Shown here: in pieces, positions 36,010-44,720 of the stretch
How positions within the stretch are numbered: the first letter of the stretch is position 1
Layout: the number at the start of each line of letters is the position of its first letter
DNA from: Streptomyces sp.
Lineage (GTDB): Bacteria > Actinomycetota > Actinomycetes > Streptomycetales > Streptomycetaceae
Assembly: GCF_019510245.1 (NCBI RefSeq)
Contig: NZ_JAEKKT010000118.1
Span: 55,380-119,379 of the forward strand
Reading direction: 5' to 3'
DNA length: 64,000 nucleotides
Position numbers and translations under genes: made by a program
Notes under the pieces: generated by a model
What the model was told of the DNA's origin: nothing
Seen by the model: only the letters and a program-made list of their open reading frames with translations
The model's database searches: none

Positions 36010-36043
36010 GCGCCCGTCCACCCCCTCGGTGATCGATGCGAGT

Positions 36044-36062
36044 AATAGTCTCTGCGACTATA
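36044..36062. promoter_or_regulatory. NrtR-type palindromic operator
   Basis: AATAGTCTCTGCGACTATA: near-perfect 7-bp arms around TCTGC, 35 bp upstream of the Nudix regulator start. TATAGT within it could serve as the -10 on the minus strand, so binding would repress. The form agrees with remembered NrtR sites. Confidence 0.65.
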
Positions 36063-36125
36063 AAGAAACCCGCCACGACCGTGCAATCCCCCAGCGGCCG
36101 CTGGGGCACCGTTGACGGATACGGC

Positions 36126-36160
36126 GGCGGCCGGTCCCGGGATACCCGGAACCGGCCGCC
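36126..36160. terminator. terminator downstream of rluB
   Basis: GGCGGCCGGT and ACCGGCCGCC arms continue into CCGGG-ATA-CCCGG: about 15 paired bases, 38 bp past the rluB stop. A nearby short palindrome CCCCAGCGGCCGCTGGGG lies at 36089-36106. Confidence 0.75.
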
Positions 36161-36197
36161 AGAAAGCCGCACACCCTCGTGTACGGGGTGGCGAGGT

Positions 36198-37322
36198 CTA
36201 CAGGTCGACTTCCTTCATGAGCATTCCGACCTCGGTGTTGGACAGGCGGCGCAGCCAGCCCGACTTCTGGTCGCCGAGGGTGATCGGCCCGAAGGCGACC
36301 CGCACCAGCTTGTCGACCGGGAACCCGGCCTCGGCCAGCATGCGCCGCACGATGTGCTTGCGGCCCTCGTGCAGGGTGACCTCGACCAGGTAGTTCTTGC
36401 CGGTCTGCTCGACCACCCGGAAGTGGTCCGCGCGTGCGTACCCGTCCTCCAGCTGGATGCCGTCCTTGAGCTTCTTGCCGAGGTCGCGCGGGATGGGGCC
36501 CACGATGTGCGCGAGGTAGGTCTTCTTCACGCCGTACTTGGGGTGGGTCAGCCGGTGCGCCAGCTCACCGTGGTTGGTGAGCAGGATGACGCCCTCGGTC
36601 TCGGTGTCCAGGCGCCCCACGTGGAAGAGCCGGGTCTCCCGGTTGGTGACGTAGTCGCCGAGGCACTGCCGCCCGTCCGGGTCCTCCATGGTGGACACCA
36701 CACCGGCCGGCTTGTTCAGCGAGAAGAACTGGTACGACTGCGTGGCGACGGTCAGCCCGTCGACGCGGACCTCGTCCTTCTCCGGGTCGACCCGCTTGCC
36801 CTGCTCCAGCACGATCTCGCCGTTGACCTCGACGCGCGCCTGCTCGATCAGCTCCTCGCAGGCGCGCCGGGAGCCGTAGCCCGCGCGGGCGAGGACCTTC
36901 TGCAGCCGCTCGCCCTCCTGCTCGGCACCCGGGAAGGTCTTGGGCAGCTTCACGTCCTTCTTGCCCGCGTACCGCTCCCGGTTGCGCTCCTCCGCGCGGG
37001 CGTCGTACTCACGGGAGCTCGCCGGAGCCGTACGGCCGCGCCCGGTGCTCTGCCCCTGCCGGGGTCCGCCCTTGGCGCCGCCGCGCGCCGAGGCGCCACG
37101 GCCCGACTTCGGGCCGTCCTGGGTGGCGCCCGGGCCTACGTCGTAGCGCCGCTCCTCCGGGCGCGGCTTCTTCGGCCGGCCGGCGCCCTGCTTGTCGTCG
37201 CGGGCGTTCCCGGCGCCGCGGTAGTTACCGCGCCCACCGCTGCTCCCGCCGCGGCCGCCGCTGTTGCCACCACGGCTCCCGCCGTTGTTTCCGCTGCTGT
37301 TCCTGCCGCTGCTGCTTCGCAT
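36198..37322 (-). CDS. rluB: rRNA pseudouridine synthase, RsuA/RluB type
   Basis: 374 residues. Roughly the first 137 form a basic, Gly/Arg/Ser-rich, disordered extension (repeated GGxxGG and RGG-like motifs), probably RNA-binding. An S4 domain follows (RLQKVLARAGYGSRRACEEL), then the catalytic domain with the Asp in HVGRLDTETEG and the RKHIVRRML block. It isomerises a uridine in 23S rRNA. ATG at 37322 shares a base with the scpB stop (TGATG). Last gene of the parA-scpAB operon. Confidence 0.9.
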   Translation of the reverse strand: MRSSSGRNSSGNNGGSRGGNSGGRGGSSGGRGNYRGAGNARDDKQGAGRPKKPRPEERRYDVGPGATQDGPKSGRGASARGGAKGGPRQGQSTGRGRTAPASSREYDARAEERNRERYAGKKDVKLPKTFPGAEQEGERLQKVLARAGYGSRRACEELIEQARVEVNGEIVLEQGKRVDPEKDEVRVDGLTVATQSYQFFSLNKPAGVVSTMEDPDGRQCLGDYVTNRETRLFHVGRLDTETEGVILLTNHGELAHRLTHPKYGVKKTYLAHIVGPIPRDLGKKLKDGIQLEDGYARADHFRVVEQTGKNYLVEVTLHEGRKHIVRRMLAEAGFPVDKLVRVAFGPITLGDQKSGWLRRLSNTEVGMLMKEVDL

Positions 37323-37975
37323 CAAAGTTCCGTCTTGTCGTCTGCGTCCTCGGAATCCGGAGCGTCCGGATCGAACGACGGCACGCCCTCCTGGGTCTCG
37401 GCCTCGATCGCCTCCGCCTCCGGGAGGAAGGGCGCGAGCTCCGGGAGCTCGTCCAGGCCGCGCAGGCCCATCCGCTCCAGGAAGTAGTTCGTCGTCCTGT
37501 ACAGGATCGCACCTGTTTCGGGTTCCGCGCCCGCCTCCTCGACCAGACCGCGCTGGAGCAGGGTGCGCATGACACCGTCGCAGTTGACCCCGCGGACGAC
37601 GGAGACCCGGCTGCGGCTCACCGGCTGGCGGTACGCGACGACCGCGAGGGTCTCCAGGGCGGCCTGGGTCAGCCGCGCGGTCTGCCCCTCCAGGACCAGC
37701 CGCTCGACGGCGGGCGCGTACTCGCCGCGCGTGTAGAAGCGCCAGCCGCCCGCGACGAACCGCAGCTCGAAGCCGCGGCCCTGTGCGGTGTACTCCTCGG
37801 CCAGCGCCCGCAGCGCCTTCGTGATCGTCTGCCTGGGCCGCTCCAGGAGCTTGGACAGGTGCTCGGCGGTGGCGGGCTCGTCCACGACCATGAGCACCGC
37901 CTCCAGGGCCGGCTTGAGGTCGAGTTCGGCGACGGGCCGCAGCCCCGCCGGCAGCGCGGTGGTCTCCTCGCTCAC
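37322..37975 (-). CDS. scpB: segregation and condensation protein B
   Basis: 217 residues. Two winged-helix units contain LKPALEAVLMVVDEPATAEHLSKLL, ETLAVVAYRQPVSRSRVSVVRG and LYRTTNYFLERMGLRGLDELPEL, all typical of ScpB. It forms the kleisin complex with ScpA and SMC in chromosome condensation. The GTG overlaps the scpA stop (GTGA); the end is acidic. Confidence 0.95.
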   Translation of the reverse strand: MSEETTALPAGLRPVAELDLKPALEAVLMVVDEPATAEHLSKLLERPRQTITKALRALAEEYTAQGRGFELRFVAGGWRFYTRGEYAPAVERLVLEGQTARLTQAALETLAVVAYRQPVSRSRVSVVRGVNCDGVMRTLLQRGLVEEAGAEPETGAILYRTTNYFLERMGLRGLDELPELAPFLPEAEAIEAETQEGVPSFDPDAPDSEDADDKTEL

Positions 37976-39057
37976 GCCTTCTCCTCCTTGGGCGGCTCGG
38001 GCGGCCGGTCGAATTCGTCGGTCACCGTCGGCTGGGTCCCCCCGTCCCCGCCGGTCCACCGCACGATCAGGTCCCCGAGGGCGGTCTCCTGGTCGAGGGC
38101 GACGGCCTTCTCCCGGTACAGCTCCAGGAGCGCCAGGAAACGGGCCACGACGGTGAGCGTGCTGTCGGTGTCCTCGACGAGCACCCGGAAGCTGGCCTCC
38201 CCCAGTTCCCGCAGCCGCGCGACCACGATCCCGGCCTGCTCCTGCACGCTGACCAGCGGGGCGTGGATGTGGTCGACGTACACCTGCGGCTTGGGCTTGG
38301 GCTGCATCGCCTTGACCGCGAGCTTGGCGAACCCCTCCGGGCCGATGCTGATGACCACCTCGGGCAGCAGCTCGGCGAGATGCGGTTCGAGGCCGACGGT
38401 ACGGGGCCAGCGGCGGGCCTCGTCGTCCAGGCGCCGGTTGAAGATGTCGGCGATCTGTTTGTACGCCCGGTACTGCAGCAGCCGCGCGAACAGCAGGTCC
38501 CGGGCCTCCAGCAACGCCAGGTCGGCCTCGTCCTCGACCTCGGCGGCGGGCAGCAGCCGGGCGGCCTTCAGATCGAGCAGCGTGGCGGCCACGACGAGGA
38601 ACTCGGTCGTCTGGTCCAGGTCCCAGTCCGGCCCCATGGCCCGGATGTGCGCCATGAACTCATCGGTCACCTTCGAGAGCGCGACCTCGGTGACGTCCAG
38701 CTTGTGCTTGGAGATCAGCTGGAGGAGCAGGTCGAAGGGCCCCTCGAAGTTGGCGAGCCGGACTTTGAAGACACCGTCGGGGGCTTCGGCAGCGCCGGAT
38801 TCCTCCGGAGACACGCTGCCGTTGTGGGCAGGCGTTCCGCTGGGGGTCCCCCCAGGCGCTTCGGGCACTGGGGGAGGAACGGGGGGGCACAACGGTCCAC
38901 CGGCCTCCGCCGGACCGGCGACCTCAACCGACGACGGCCCCTCGTCCGCCAACGGCACCGCCTGCGGCGCCGGAGGCGTACCCCCCGGCCCCCGCCCCAG
39001 CGCACGCCGACGTCCGCCGGAGGCGGCGCCGGAAGCGGGAACGTCGTTCGAGGTCAT
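37972..39057 (-). CDS. scpA: segregation and condensation protein A
   Basis: 361 residues. An actinobacterial Pro/Gly-rich N-terminal extension of about 95 residues precedes the kleisin domain (VRLANFEGPFDLLLQLISKHKLDVTEVALSKVT, then FLVVAATLLDLKAARLLP). A C-terminal winged helix (FLALLELYREKAVAL) completes it. Residues 61-73 (PPPVPEAPGGTPS) are encoded by family P repeat copy 3 (38840-38877), an in-frame insertion in the disordered linker. It bridges SMC heads together with ScpB. Confidence 0.95.
   Translation of the reverse strand: MTSNDVPASGAASGGRRRALGRGPGGTPPAPQAVPLADEGPSSVEVAGPAEAGGPLCPPVPPPVPEAPGGTPSGTPAHNGSVSPEESGAAEAPDGVFKVRLANFEGPFDLLLQLISKHKLDVTEVALSKVTDEFMAHIRAMGPDWDLDQTTEFLVVAATLLDLKAARLLPAAEVEDEADLALLEARDLLFARLLQYRAYKQIADIFNRRLDDEARRWPRTVGLEPHLAELLPEVVISIGPEGFAKLAVKAMQPKPKPQVYVDHIHAPLVSVQEQAGIVVARLRELGEASFRVLVEDTDSTLTVVARFLALLELYREKAVALDQETALGDLIVRWTGGDGGTQPTVTDEFDRPPEPPKEEKA
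38840..38877. repeat. palindromic dispersed repeat, family P, copy 3 inside scpA
   Basis: Begins CTGGGGGTCCCCCCAG and ends GGCACTGGGGGAGG as in copy 1. It is in frame with scpA, where it encodes a Pro/Gly stretch. Confidence 0.85.
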
Positions 39058-39075
39058 AGCCCCCGCAGGCTACTC

Positions 39076-39660
39076 CTACCGCCCGCGCAGCCGTCGTACG
39101 AGGATGCTCGCGTCCCCGCGGGACTCCAGGTCGGCCAGGACCACGGCGACCGCCTCGCGGACGATCCGGCCCCGGTCCACGGCGAGCCCGTGCTCGCCCC
39201 GGAGCACGAGGCGGGCGTGCTCCAGGTCCATCAGCTCCTCGGCGGAGACGTACACGGTGATCTTCTCGTCGTGCCGCTCCCGCCCGCTGGGCCGCCGGGC
39301 GGGCGCCCTGCCCCCGCGCTTGCGCGGCTGGTCGTCGGCGCCAGAACCTTCCTGCGCCCCCTGCCGGCGCGGCCCGGAGGGCCCCACCGTGGCCGACGCC
39401 ACGCGGTTGCGGGACTCGCCGGCATCGGCCGGCTCGGCCTCCGCCGCCACGTGCTCCGCACCCTCGCCGTCGCCGCCCTGCACGGGCACCGCGTGCGGCG
39501 CGTCCTCCGCGGCCTGCGCCGCCGTGTCGTCGTTCTCCCCCGCGGGAGTCGCGGGGGCCGGCACCCGGGCCTCGCCGTTGGCCGGGCGCCTGGGGGTGGA
39601 CGGCTGCAACGCCATCCCCCCGGTCGTACGGAACAGTTCGTCGGCCCCGGGCAGACTCAC
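39076..39660 (-). CDS. RHH-like protein between parA and scpA
   Basis: 194 residues. About 130 N-terminal residues are Ala/Gly/Pro-rich and probably disordered. The C-terminal 65 (EKITVYVSAEELMDLEHARL, then RGRIVREAVAVVLADLE) show a strand followed by two helices like ribbon-helix-helix DNA-binding proteins. Between a ParA ATPase and scpA it might be the DNA- or partner-binding component (inference). The GTG at 39660 forms a GTGA overlap with the parA stop; an in-frame GTG at 39672 is the alternative. Confidence 0.7.
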   Translation of the reverse strand: MSLPGADELFRTTGGMALQPSTPRRPANGEARVPAPATPAGENDDTAAQAAEDAPHAVPVQGGDGEGAEHVAAEAEPADAGESRNRVASATVGPSGPRRQGAQEGSGADDQPRKRGGRAPARRPSGRERHDEKITVYVSAEELMDLEHARLVLRGEHGLAVDRGRIVREAVAVVLADLESRGDASILVRRLRGR

Positions 39661-40826
39661 TCGGCGTGACACCGGGCGAGCACCTCCCTGGCGAGCTGGC
39701 GATAGGCGGCGGCACCGACGGAGTTGGAGGCGTACGTGGTGATCGGCTCGCCGGCGACCGTGGTCTCCGGGAAGCGGACCGTGCGGCCGATGACCGTGTG
39801 GTAGACGTGGTCGTCGAACGCCTCGACCACACGGGCCAGCACCTCACGGCTGTGGACCGTGCGCGAGTCGTACATCGTGGCGAGGATGCCGTCGAGTTCC
39901 AGCTCCGGGTTGAGCCGCTCCTGGACCTTCTCGATGGTCTCGGTCAGCAGGGCCACCCCACGCAGGGCGAAGAACTCGCACTCCAGCGGCACGATCACCT
40001 TGTGAGCGGCCGTCAGCGCGTTGACCGTGAGCAGGCCGAGCGAGGGCTGACAGTCGATCACGATGTAGTCGTAGTCGGGCAGCAGCGGCTTCAGTGCGCG
40101 CTGCAGCGTCGACTCGCGGGCGACCTCGGAGACCAGCTGGACCTCGGCGGCCGACAGGTCGATGTTGGAGGGCAGCAGGTCCATGTTGGGGACCGCGGTC
40201 TTCAGGAGGACCTCGTCGGCCGCCATGCCCCGCTCCATGAGCAGGTTGTAGACGGTGAGGTCGAGCTCCATCGGGTTGACGCCGAGACCGACCGACAGCG
40301 CGCCCTGCGGGTCGAAGTCCACGAGCAGCACCCGCCGGCCGTACTCCGCGAGCGCGGCACCCAGGTTGATGGTCGACGTGGTCTTGCCGACGCCGCCCTT
40401 CTGGTTGCACATCGCGATGATCGTCGCGGGGCCGTGACTGGTCACCGGGCCCGGGATCGGGAAGTACGGCAGCGGGCGCCCGGTCGGGCCGACGCGCTCG
40501 CGGCGCTGGCGGGCCGCGTCGGGCGCGAGCGTGGCCGCGTACTCCGGATCGGGCTCGTACTCGGCGTCGGGGTCGTAGAAGTGCCCCTCGGGCAGTTCGT
40601 CGTAGTCGGCGAATTGGTTGTGGGGCGCGCCACTTCCGTCGCCGGCCATGGCGTTCACGTGATGGCCATCCATGCTCTGGTGTGCTGTCCGCGTGGTCAG
40701 CGGAGTCCGGGCTGCTGCGAAGGTACGCACCGCGACGGAGCCGACAGCCTCGAACCCCGCGGGACCCTGGTCCCGTACCGGCATTCCTGGTTGACCACCC
40801 CCGGGAGAAAATGTCGACTCATTCAC
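39657..40826 (-). CDS. parA: ParA family chromosome-partitioning ATPase
   Basis: 389 residues. An N-terminal extension of about 125 residues precedes the deviant Walker A CNQKGGVGKTTSTINLG, with Walker A' LLVDFDPQGALSVGLGV and Walker B DYIVIDCQPSLGLLTVNAL. This is the extra ParA near scpAB (orphan type), not the parAB pair near oriC, since no parB follows. GTG start with a perfect AAGGAGG 11 bp upstream. First gene of the parA-RHH-scpA-scpB-rluB operon. Confidence 0.92.
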   Translation of the reverse strand: MNESTFSPGGGQPGMPVRDQGPAGFEAVGSVAVRTFAAARTPLTTRTAHQSMDGHHVNAMAGDGSGAPHNQFADYDELPEGHFYDPDAEYEPDPEYAATLAPDAARQRRERVGPTGRPLPYFPIPGPVTSHGPATIIAMCNQKGGVGKTTSTINLGAALAEYGRRVLLVDFDPQGALSVGLGVNPMELDLTVYNLLMERGMAADEVLLKTAVPNMDLLPSNIDLSAAEVQLVSEVARESTLQRALKPLLPDYDYIVIDCQPSLGLLTVNALTAAHKVIVPLECEFFALRGVALLTETIEKVQERLNPELELDGILATMYDSRTVHSREVLARVVEAFDDHVYHTVIGRTVRFPETTVAGEPITTYASNSVGAAAYRQLAREVLARCHAE

Positions 40827-41189
40827 AAGTCGTCTTACCTCCTTGGTGACCAGGAAACTTCTAGACAGGTCAGCGTGGCACTATGCCGACGGTTGGCGAC
40901 TCTATGGCGTGTCGGGCGTTCGCAGCAACACAATCCGCCGGACCCGGCAGGATGTGTCGGCAATGAAACATCCCGCTGTCAAGGGCGTACGGCCGTCGCA
41001 CAGCAGGTTTCACCGGTGTGCGAATCGGTCGAAGGGTTACGTTCGAGGCGAGTTGACCGCAAGTCGCAAAGTGACCATACACACATCCGGCCGGACCTTG
41101 TCGGGCAAGGTCCGGCCGGTCGTGCGCGCTTGACGCGGCTTGTTGACGTATCGCCTTTACGAAAAGGTGACTTGCCCGTCCGGGCCGGC
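40827..41189. other. intergenic region upstream of parA
   Basis: Contains the parA leader, a TTGACA word on the minus strand (40977-40982) that may be the parA -35 without a good -10, and the ald terminator. No parS-like palindrome was found. Confidence 0.5.
41087..41119. terminator. terminator downstream of ald
   Basis: Perfect 14-bp stem CCGGCCGGACCTTG with complement, loop TCGGG, 71 bp past the ald stop. Confidence 0.85.
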
Positions 41190-42314
41190 TCAGCCGATGA
41201 GCGTGTCGAGGTCCACGTGCTCCAGGCCGTGCGCCTCGGCGACCTCCTTGTAGACGACCTTGCCGTCATGGGTGTTGAGGCCCTTGGCGAGCGCGGCGTC
41301 GCGGCGCAGCGCCTCGGCCCAGCCGTTGTCCGCGAGCGAGACGATGTACGGGAGCGTGGCGTTGGTGAGCGCGTAGGTGGAGGTGTTGGGCACCGCGCCG
41401 GGCATGTTGGCGACGCAGTAGAAGACCGACTCGTGGACCTTGAAGGTCGGTTCGGCGTGCGTGGTGGGGCGGGAGTCCTCGAAGCAGCCGCCCTGGTCGA
41501 TCGCGATGTCGACAAGGACACTTCCCGGCTTCATGCGGGAGACCAGTTCGTTGGTGACGAGCTTCGGGGCCTTGGCACCCGGGATGAGCACCGCGCCGAC
41601 CACGAGGTCGGCCTCCAGGCAGGCCTTCTCCAGCTCGAAGGCGTTGGACATGACGGCCTTGACCTTGGTGCCGAAGATCCGGTCGGCCTCGCGCAGCTTG
41701 TTGATGTCGCGGTCGAGCAGGGTCACGTCGAAGCCCATGCCGATGGCGATCTGCACGGCGTTCCAGCCGGAGACACCACCGCCGATGACGACGGCCTTCG
41801 CGGGCAGCACGCCCGGCACACCGCCGGGCAGGACGCCACGGCCGCCGGCGGCGCGCATCAGGTGGTAGGCGCCGACCTGCGGGGCGAGCCGGCCCGCGAC
41901 CTCGGACATGGGGGCGAGCAGCGGGAGCGCACGGCTGGGCAGCTCGACGGTCTCGTAGGCGATCGCCGTGGTGCCGGGCTCCAGGAGGGCGTCCGTGCAC
42001 TCCCTGGACGCGGCCAGGTGAAGGTAGGTGAAGAGGGTCTGGTCCTTGCGAAGGCGGTGGTACTCCTCCGCGATCGGCTCCTTGACCTTCAGCAGCAGGT
42101 CGGCGGTGGCCCACACCTCGTCGGCGGTGTCCAGGATCGTGGCGCCCGCGGCGACGTACTCGTCGTCCGGGATCGACGAGCCGAGGCCCGCGCCGCGCTC
42201 GATGACGACCTGGTGGCCGTGCCGCACCAGCTCGTGCACGCCGGCCGGGGTGATGGCCACCCGGAACTCGTTGTTCTTGACCTCGCGGGGGATGCCGACC
42301 TTCACGTCGATCAC
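41190..42314 (-). CDS. ald: L-alanine dehydrogenase
   Basis: 374 residues. [24 protein letters not shown] is the family start; [26 protein letters not shown] contains active-site Lys/His; [28 protein letters not shown] is the NAD Rossmann loop. It interconverts alanine and pyruvate plus ammonia. The GTG at 42314 (VIDVKVGIP) fits the family N-terminus; upstream in-frame codons do not. Possible promoter and operator lie at 42409-42446. Confidence 0.95.
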   Translation of the reverse strand: MIDVKVGIPREVKNNEFRVAITPAGVHELVRHGHQVVIERGAGLGSSIPDDEYVAAGATILDTADEVWATADLLLKVKEPIAEEYHRLRKDQTLFTYLHLAASRECTDALLEPGTTAIAYETVELPSRALPLLAPMSEVAGRLAPQVGAYHLMRAAGGRGVLPGGVPGVLPAKAVVIGGGVSGWNAVQIAIGMGFDVTLLDRDINKLREADRIFGTKVKAVMSNAFELEKACLEADLVVGAVLIPGAKAPKLVTNELVSRMKPGSVLVDIAIDQGGCFEDSRPTTHAEPTFKVHESVFYCVANMPGAVPNTSTYALTNATLPYIVSLADNGWAEALRRDAALAKGLNTHDGKVVYKEVAEAHGLEHVDLDTLIG

Positions 42315-42408
42315 GGTCCTTGGCTCAGAGGGTGTGGGGGCATAGACGCGCATACCCGGCATGCGACGGCATACCAGGAGACACCGCGGAAGAACCGGCG
42401 GCAGAGCC

Positions 42409-42446
42409 AGTTTAATGAAGGCGTTCCGACTGTCTAGCCTTTCATT
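42409..42446 (-). promoter_or_regulatory. ald promoter with overlapping inverted repeat
   Basis: On the minus strand TAGACA (42431-42436) and TAAACT (42409-42414) are separated by 16 bp. An inverted repeat (AATGAAGGC and GCCTTTCATT, 42414-42446) spans the -35, suggesting a regulator site of the Lrp/AsnC kind. Confidence 0.45.
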
Positions 42447-42449
42447 GCA

Positions 42450-44525
42450 TCAATCTTCGCCGGATGCACTACGGATTTCGCAGGCGTTAGCGCCGTGTTC
42501 CGGGTCGGAGTCGGAATCCGAGTGCCCGAAGAGGTCCGGTGGCTCCTCCCTCAGCATGCGCTCGGCGGCCGAGCGGTGCAGGCTCGCGGCGGTGGAGTCG
42601 CCGAGGCGCTCCAGCGTGTCGGCGAGCCGCAGCTGGAGCGCGGCCTGGAGCCGGGTGTCCTCGGCGCGGCGCGCCCACTCCACCGCCTCCTGGCAGGTGC
42701 GCAGCGACTCCTCGGGCCGTCCCGCGTACTCCTGGACCCGGGCCAGCTCGCTCAACGCCCTTGCCTGTGCGGGCACATCACCGTTCTTGCGGTGGCCGGA
42801 AACAGCCGCCCGCCACGCCCGGAGCGCCTCGCCGTAGCGGCCCGCGTAGGTGTGCGCGCCGGCGATGCGGCCGTAGAGCCGGGCCGCCTCGGCACGCTCA
42901 CCGCGGGCCAGGCGCTCGGAGAGGGCCCGGCCGAACCAGTCGGCGGCCCGGTCGTAGTCCCCCCTCTCCTGGTAGGTGCCACCTACGGATTCCATTGCGC
43001 GACCCGTCGCGTACGGGTCGTTTGCTCTGCGTCCGGCGTCCAAAGCAGACCGATATCGCACCAGCGCGTCCGCCGTCCGCCCGGTCTGCGCGTCCAGGTC
43101 GCCGAGGTTCAGCAGCGCGGCGGCCTGCTCGCGGGGCAGGTCCCGGCGCCGGGCGACGTCGAGGACGAGCCCGTGGATGCCGTACAGGTCGGAGGCCGCG
43201 GCCTGGGTGCCGAGGTGCGCCACCATGGCCTTGACCAGCTGCGCCATCAGGCGGCGGGCCAGCGTGTCGAGCTCGCCGTCGGCGACCGCCGCGCGGGCGG
43301 CGGCCAGCAGGGCCGGGCGCCGGACGCTCAGCCACTCCGCGGCGGCCCTGGGAGTGGGGAAGCGCAGCTCGCGCGGCAGGGCCTGGAGCTTCTCGCGGGC
43401 CTGCGGGTTGTCGGTCTCGGTGATCGCCCGGCAGGACTGCAGCAGCCGCACCGTGCGCTCCAGCATCCGGGCGCGGGCCAGCTGGAGCTCGCCGGCCCGC
43501 TCGTGGCTCTCGGCGAGCAGCAGGAGCAGCGGGTGCAGGCAGCCGGGGACCTCGTACTGGGGCAACGAGGAGCCCACGGCGTGCAGCAGGCCGAGGCGGA
43601 CCAGCTCGTCCAGGGTGGTGCGGGCGGTGTCGACCGAGCAGCCGGCCAGGGCGGAGGCGGTGTGCGGGTCGGCCAGCCCGGCCGGGGCCAGGCTGAGGAG
43701 GCGCAGTATCCGCGCGGACCGGTCCGGCAGCTGTTCGTGCACGAACCGGAAGACCCGGGCCAGCGCCGTACCGTCGTCCGGCTCCGCGTGCAGCCGTTTG
43801 GCGAGGTCGGCGACGGCCGCCTGGGGCCGGGCGGCGAGCCAGCCGCCGGCCAGGGCGAGCGCGGCGGGCTGCGCCTGGCACACCTCGACCAGCGACTCGG
43901 CGGACCGGGGGTCGACGGTGATGCGGACCGAGCCCGTGTACCGGCTGAGCAGTTCCACCGCCGACTTGGTGTCGAGGCCGCCCAGGGTGCAGGGGCGGAC
44001 GTCCGAGATCCCGGTGAGCGGGCCACCGGAGACGGCGACGGCCAGGCAGTCCGGGCTGTCGGGGAGCAGGACGTCGACCTCTTCGGCGCCGGGCGCGTCA
44101 TCGAGGAGGAGCAGCATCCGGCGCTTGGCGAGAGCGGTGCGCAGGGCGTGGGTGAGGTCGTCCGCGGCGGCACCGGGCGGGGTGGGCAGCCGCAGGGCGG
44201 TGAGGAGGTCGCGGGCGGTGCGCTCGACGGGGACCGGGGTGCCGTCGGGCTCGGCGAGGCGGGCGCGCAACACGCCGTCGGGGTAGGCGGGGGCGACCTG
44301 CCGGACGAGTTCCGCGGCGAGGGCGGTGCGGCCGGAGCCGGGTCTGCCGGCGATCAGCAGGACCCGGGCGCGGGGGGCCTTGCGGCCGGCGATGGTGTCC
44401 AGGCCCGCGCGCTCGATGTCGGCGCGCAGTTCCTTCAACTCCCTTGTACGGCCCAGGAACCGGTCGTCCGTGGCCGCGGGCGCCGACCGCCGCACGCCGC
44501 CTGTGTCCACCGCCTGATCCGTCAC
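42450..44525 (-). CDS. AfsR-like NTPase with TPR repeats
   Basis: 691 residues. An N-terminal ATPase has RFLGRTRELKEL, the P-loop AGRPGSGRTALAAEL and the Walker B-like RMLLLLDDAPGAEEVDVLLP, as in the STAND/NB-ARC part of AfsR-type proteins but without a SARP DNA-binding domain. A winged-helix relay follows. The C-terminal third is TPR repeats (AALLNLGDLDAQTGRTADALVRYR and similar). It probably acts as a signalling scaffold; the ligand is unknown. GTG at 44525 chosen as the first plausible start; the Shine-Dalgarno is poor. Confidence 0.8.
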   Translation of the reverse strand: MTDQAVDTGGVRRSAPAATDDRFLGRTRELKELRADIERAGLDTIAGRKAPRARVLLIAGRPGSGRTALAAELVRQVAPAYPDGVLRARLAEPDGTPVPVERTARDLLTALRLPTPPGAAADDLTHALRTALAKRRMLLLLDDAPGAEEVDVLLPDSPDCLAVAVSGGPLTGISDVRPCTLGGLDTKSAVELLSRYTGSVRITVDPRSAESLVEVCQAQPAALALAGGWLAARPQAAVADLAKRLHAEPDDGTALARVFRFVHEQLPDRSARILRLLSLAPAGLADPHTASALAGCSVDTARTTLDELVRLGLLHAVGSSLPQYEVPGCLHPLLLLLAESHERAGELQLARARMLERTVRLLQSCRAITETDNPQAREKLQALPRELRFPTPRAAAEWLSVRRPALLAAARAAVADGELDTLARRLMAQLVKAMVAHLGTQAAASDLYGIHGLVLDVARRRDLPREQAAALLNLGDLDAQTGRTADALVRYRSALDAGRRANDPYATGRAMESVGGTYQERGDYDRAADWFGRALSERLARGERAEAARLYGRIAGAHTYAGRYGEALRAWRAAVSGHRKNGDVPAQARALSELARVQEYAGRPEESLRTCQEAVEWARRAEDTRLQAALQLRLADTLERLGDSTAASLHRSAAERMLREEPPDLFGHSDSDSDPEHGANACEIRSASGED

Positions 44526-44720
44526 GGGCCACGCTCCCGTCCCACCGCACACGCAGGCCCGCCGGGGCTCCGGTTCGGGCGTTTCGGCTCAATCGCATCG
44601 AGCCTAGTTCACGTGCGCGGACGTTCCCGGCGGAGCACGGCGGGCACATCGCCCGATCGGATCAGGCGATGGTCACACCGGTACACCCGGAGGGTGGGTT
44701 CAGGGCCCGGAGGGAAGGAT

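Noticed and set aside
40827..41086. parS site near parA
   Set aside because: No match to the TGTTTCACGTGAAACA-type palindrome; this ParA is not the origin-proximal parAB type.
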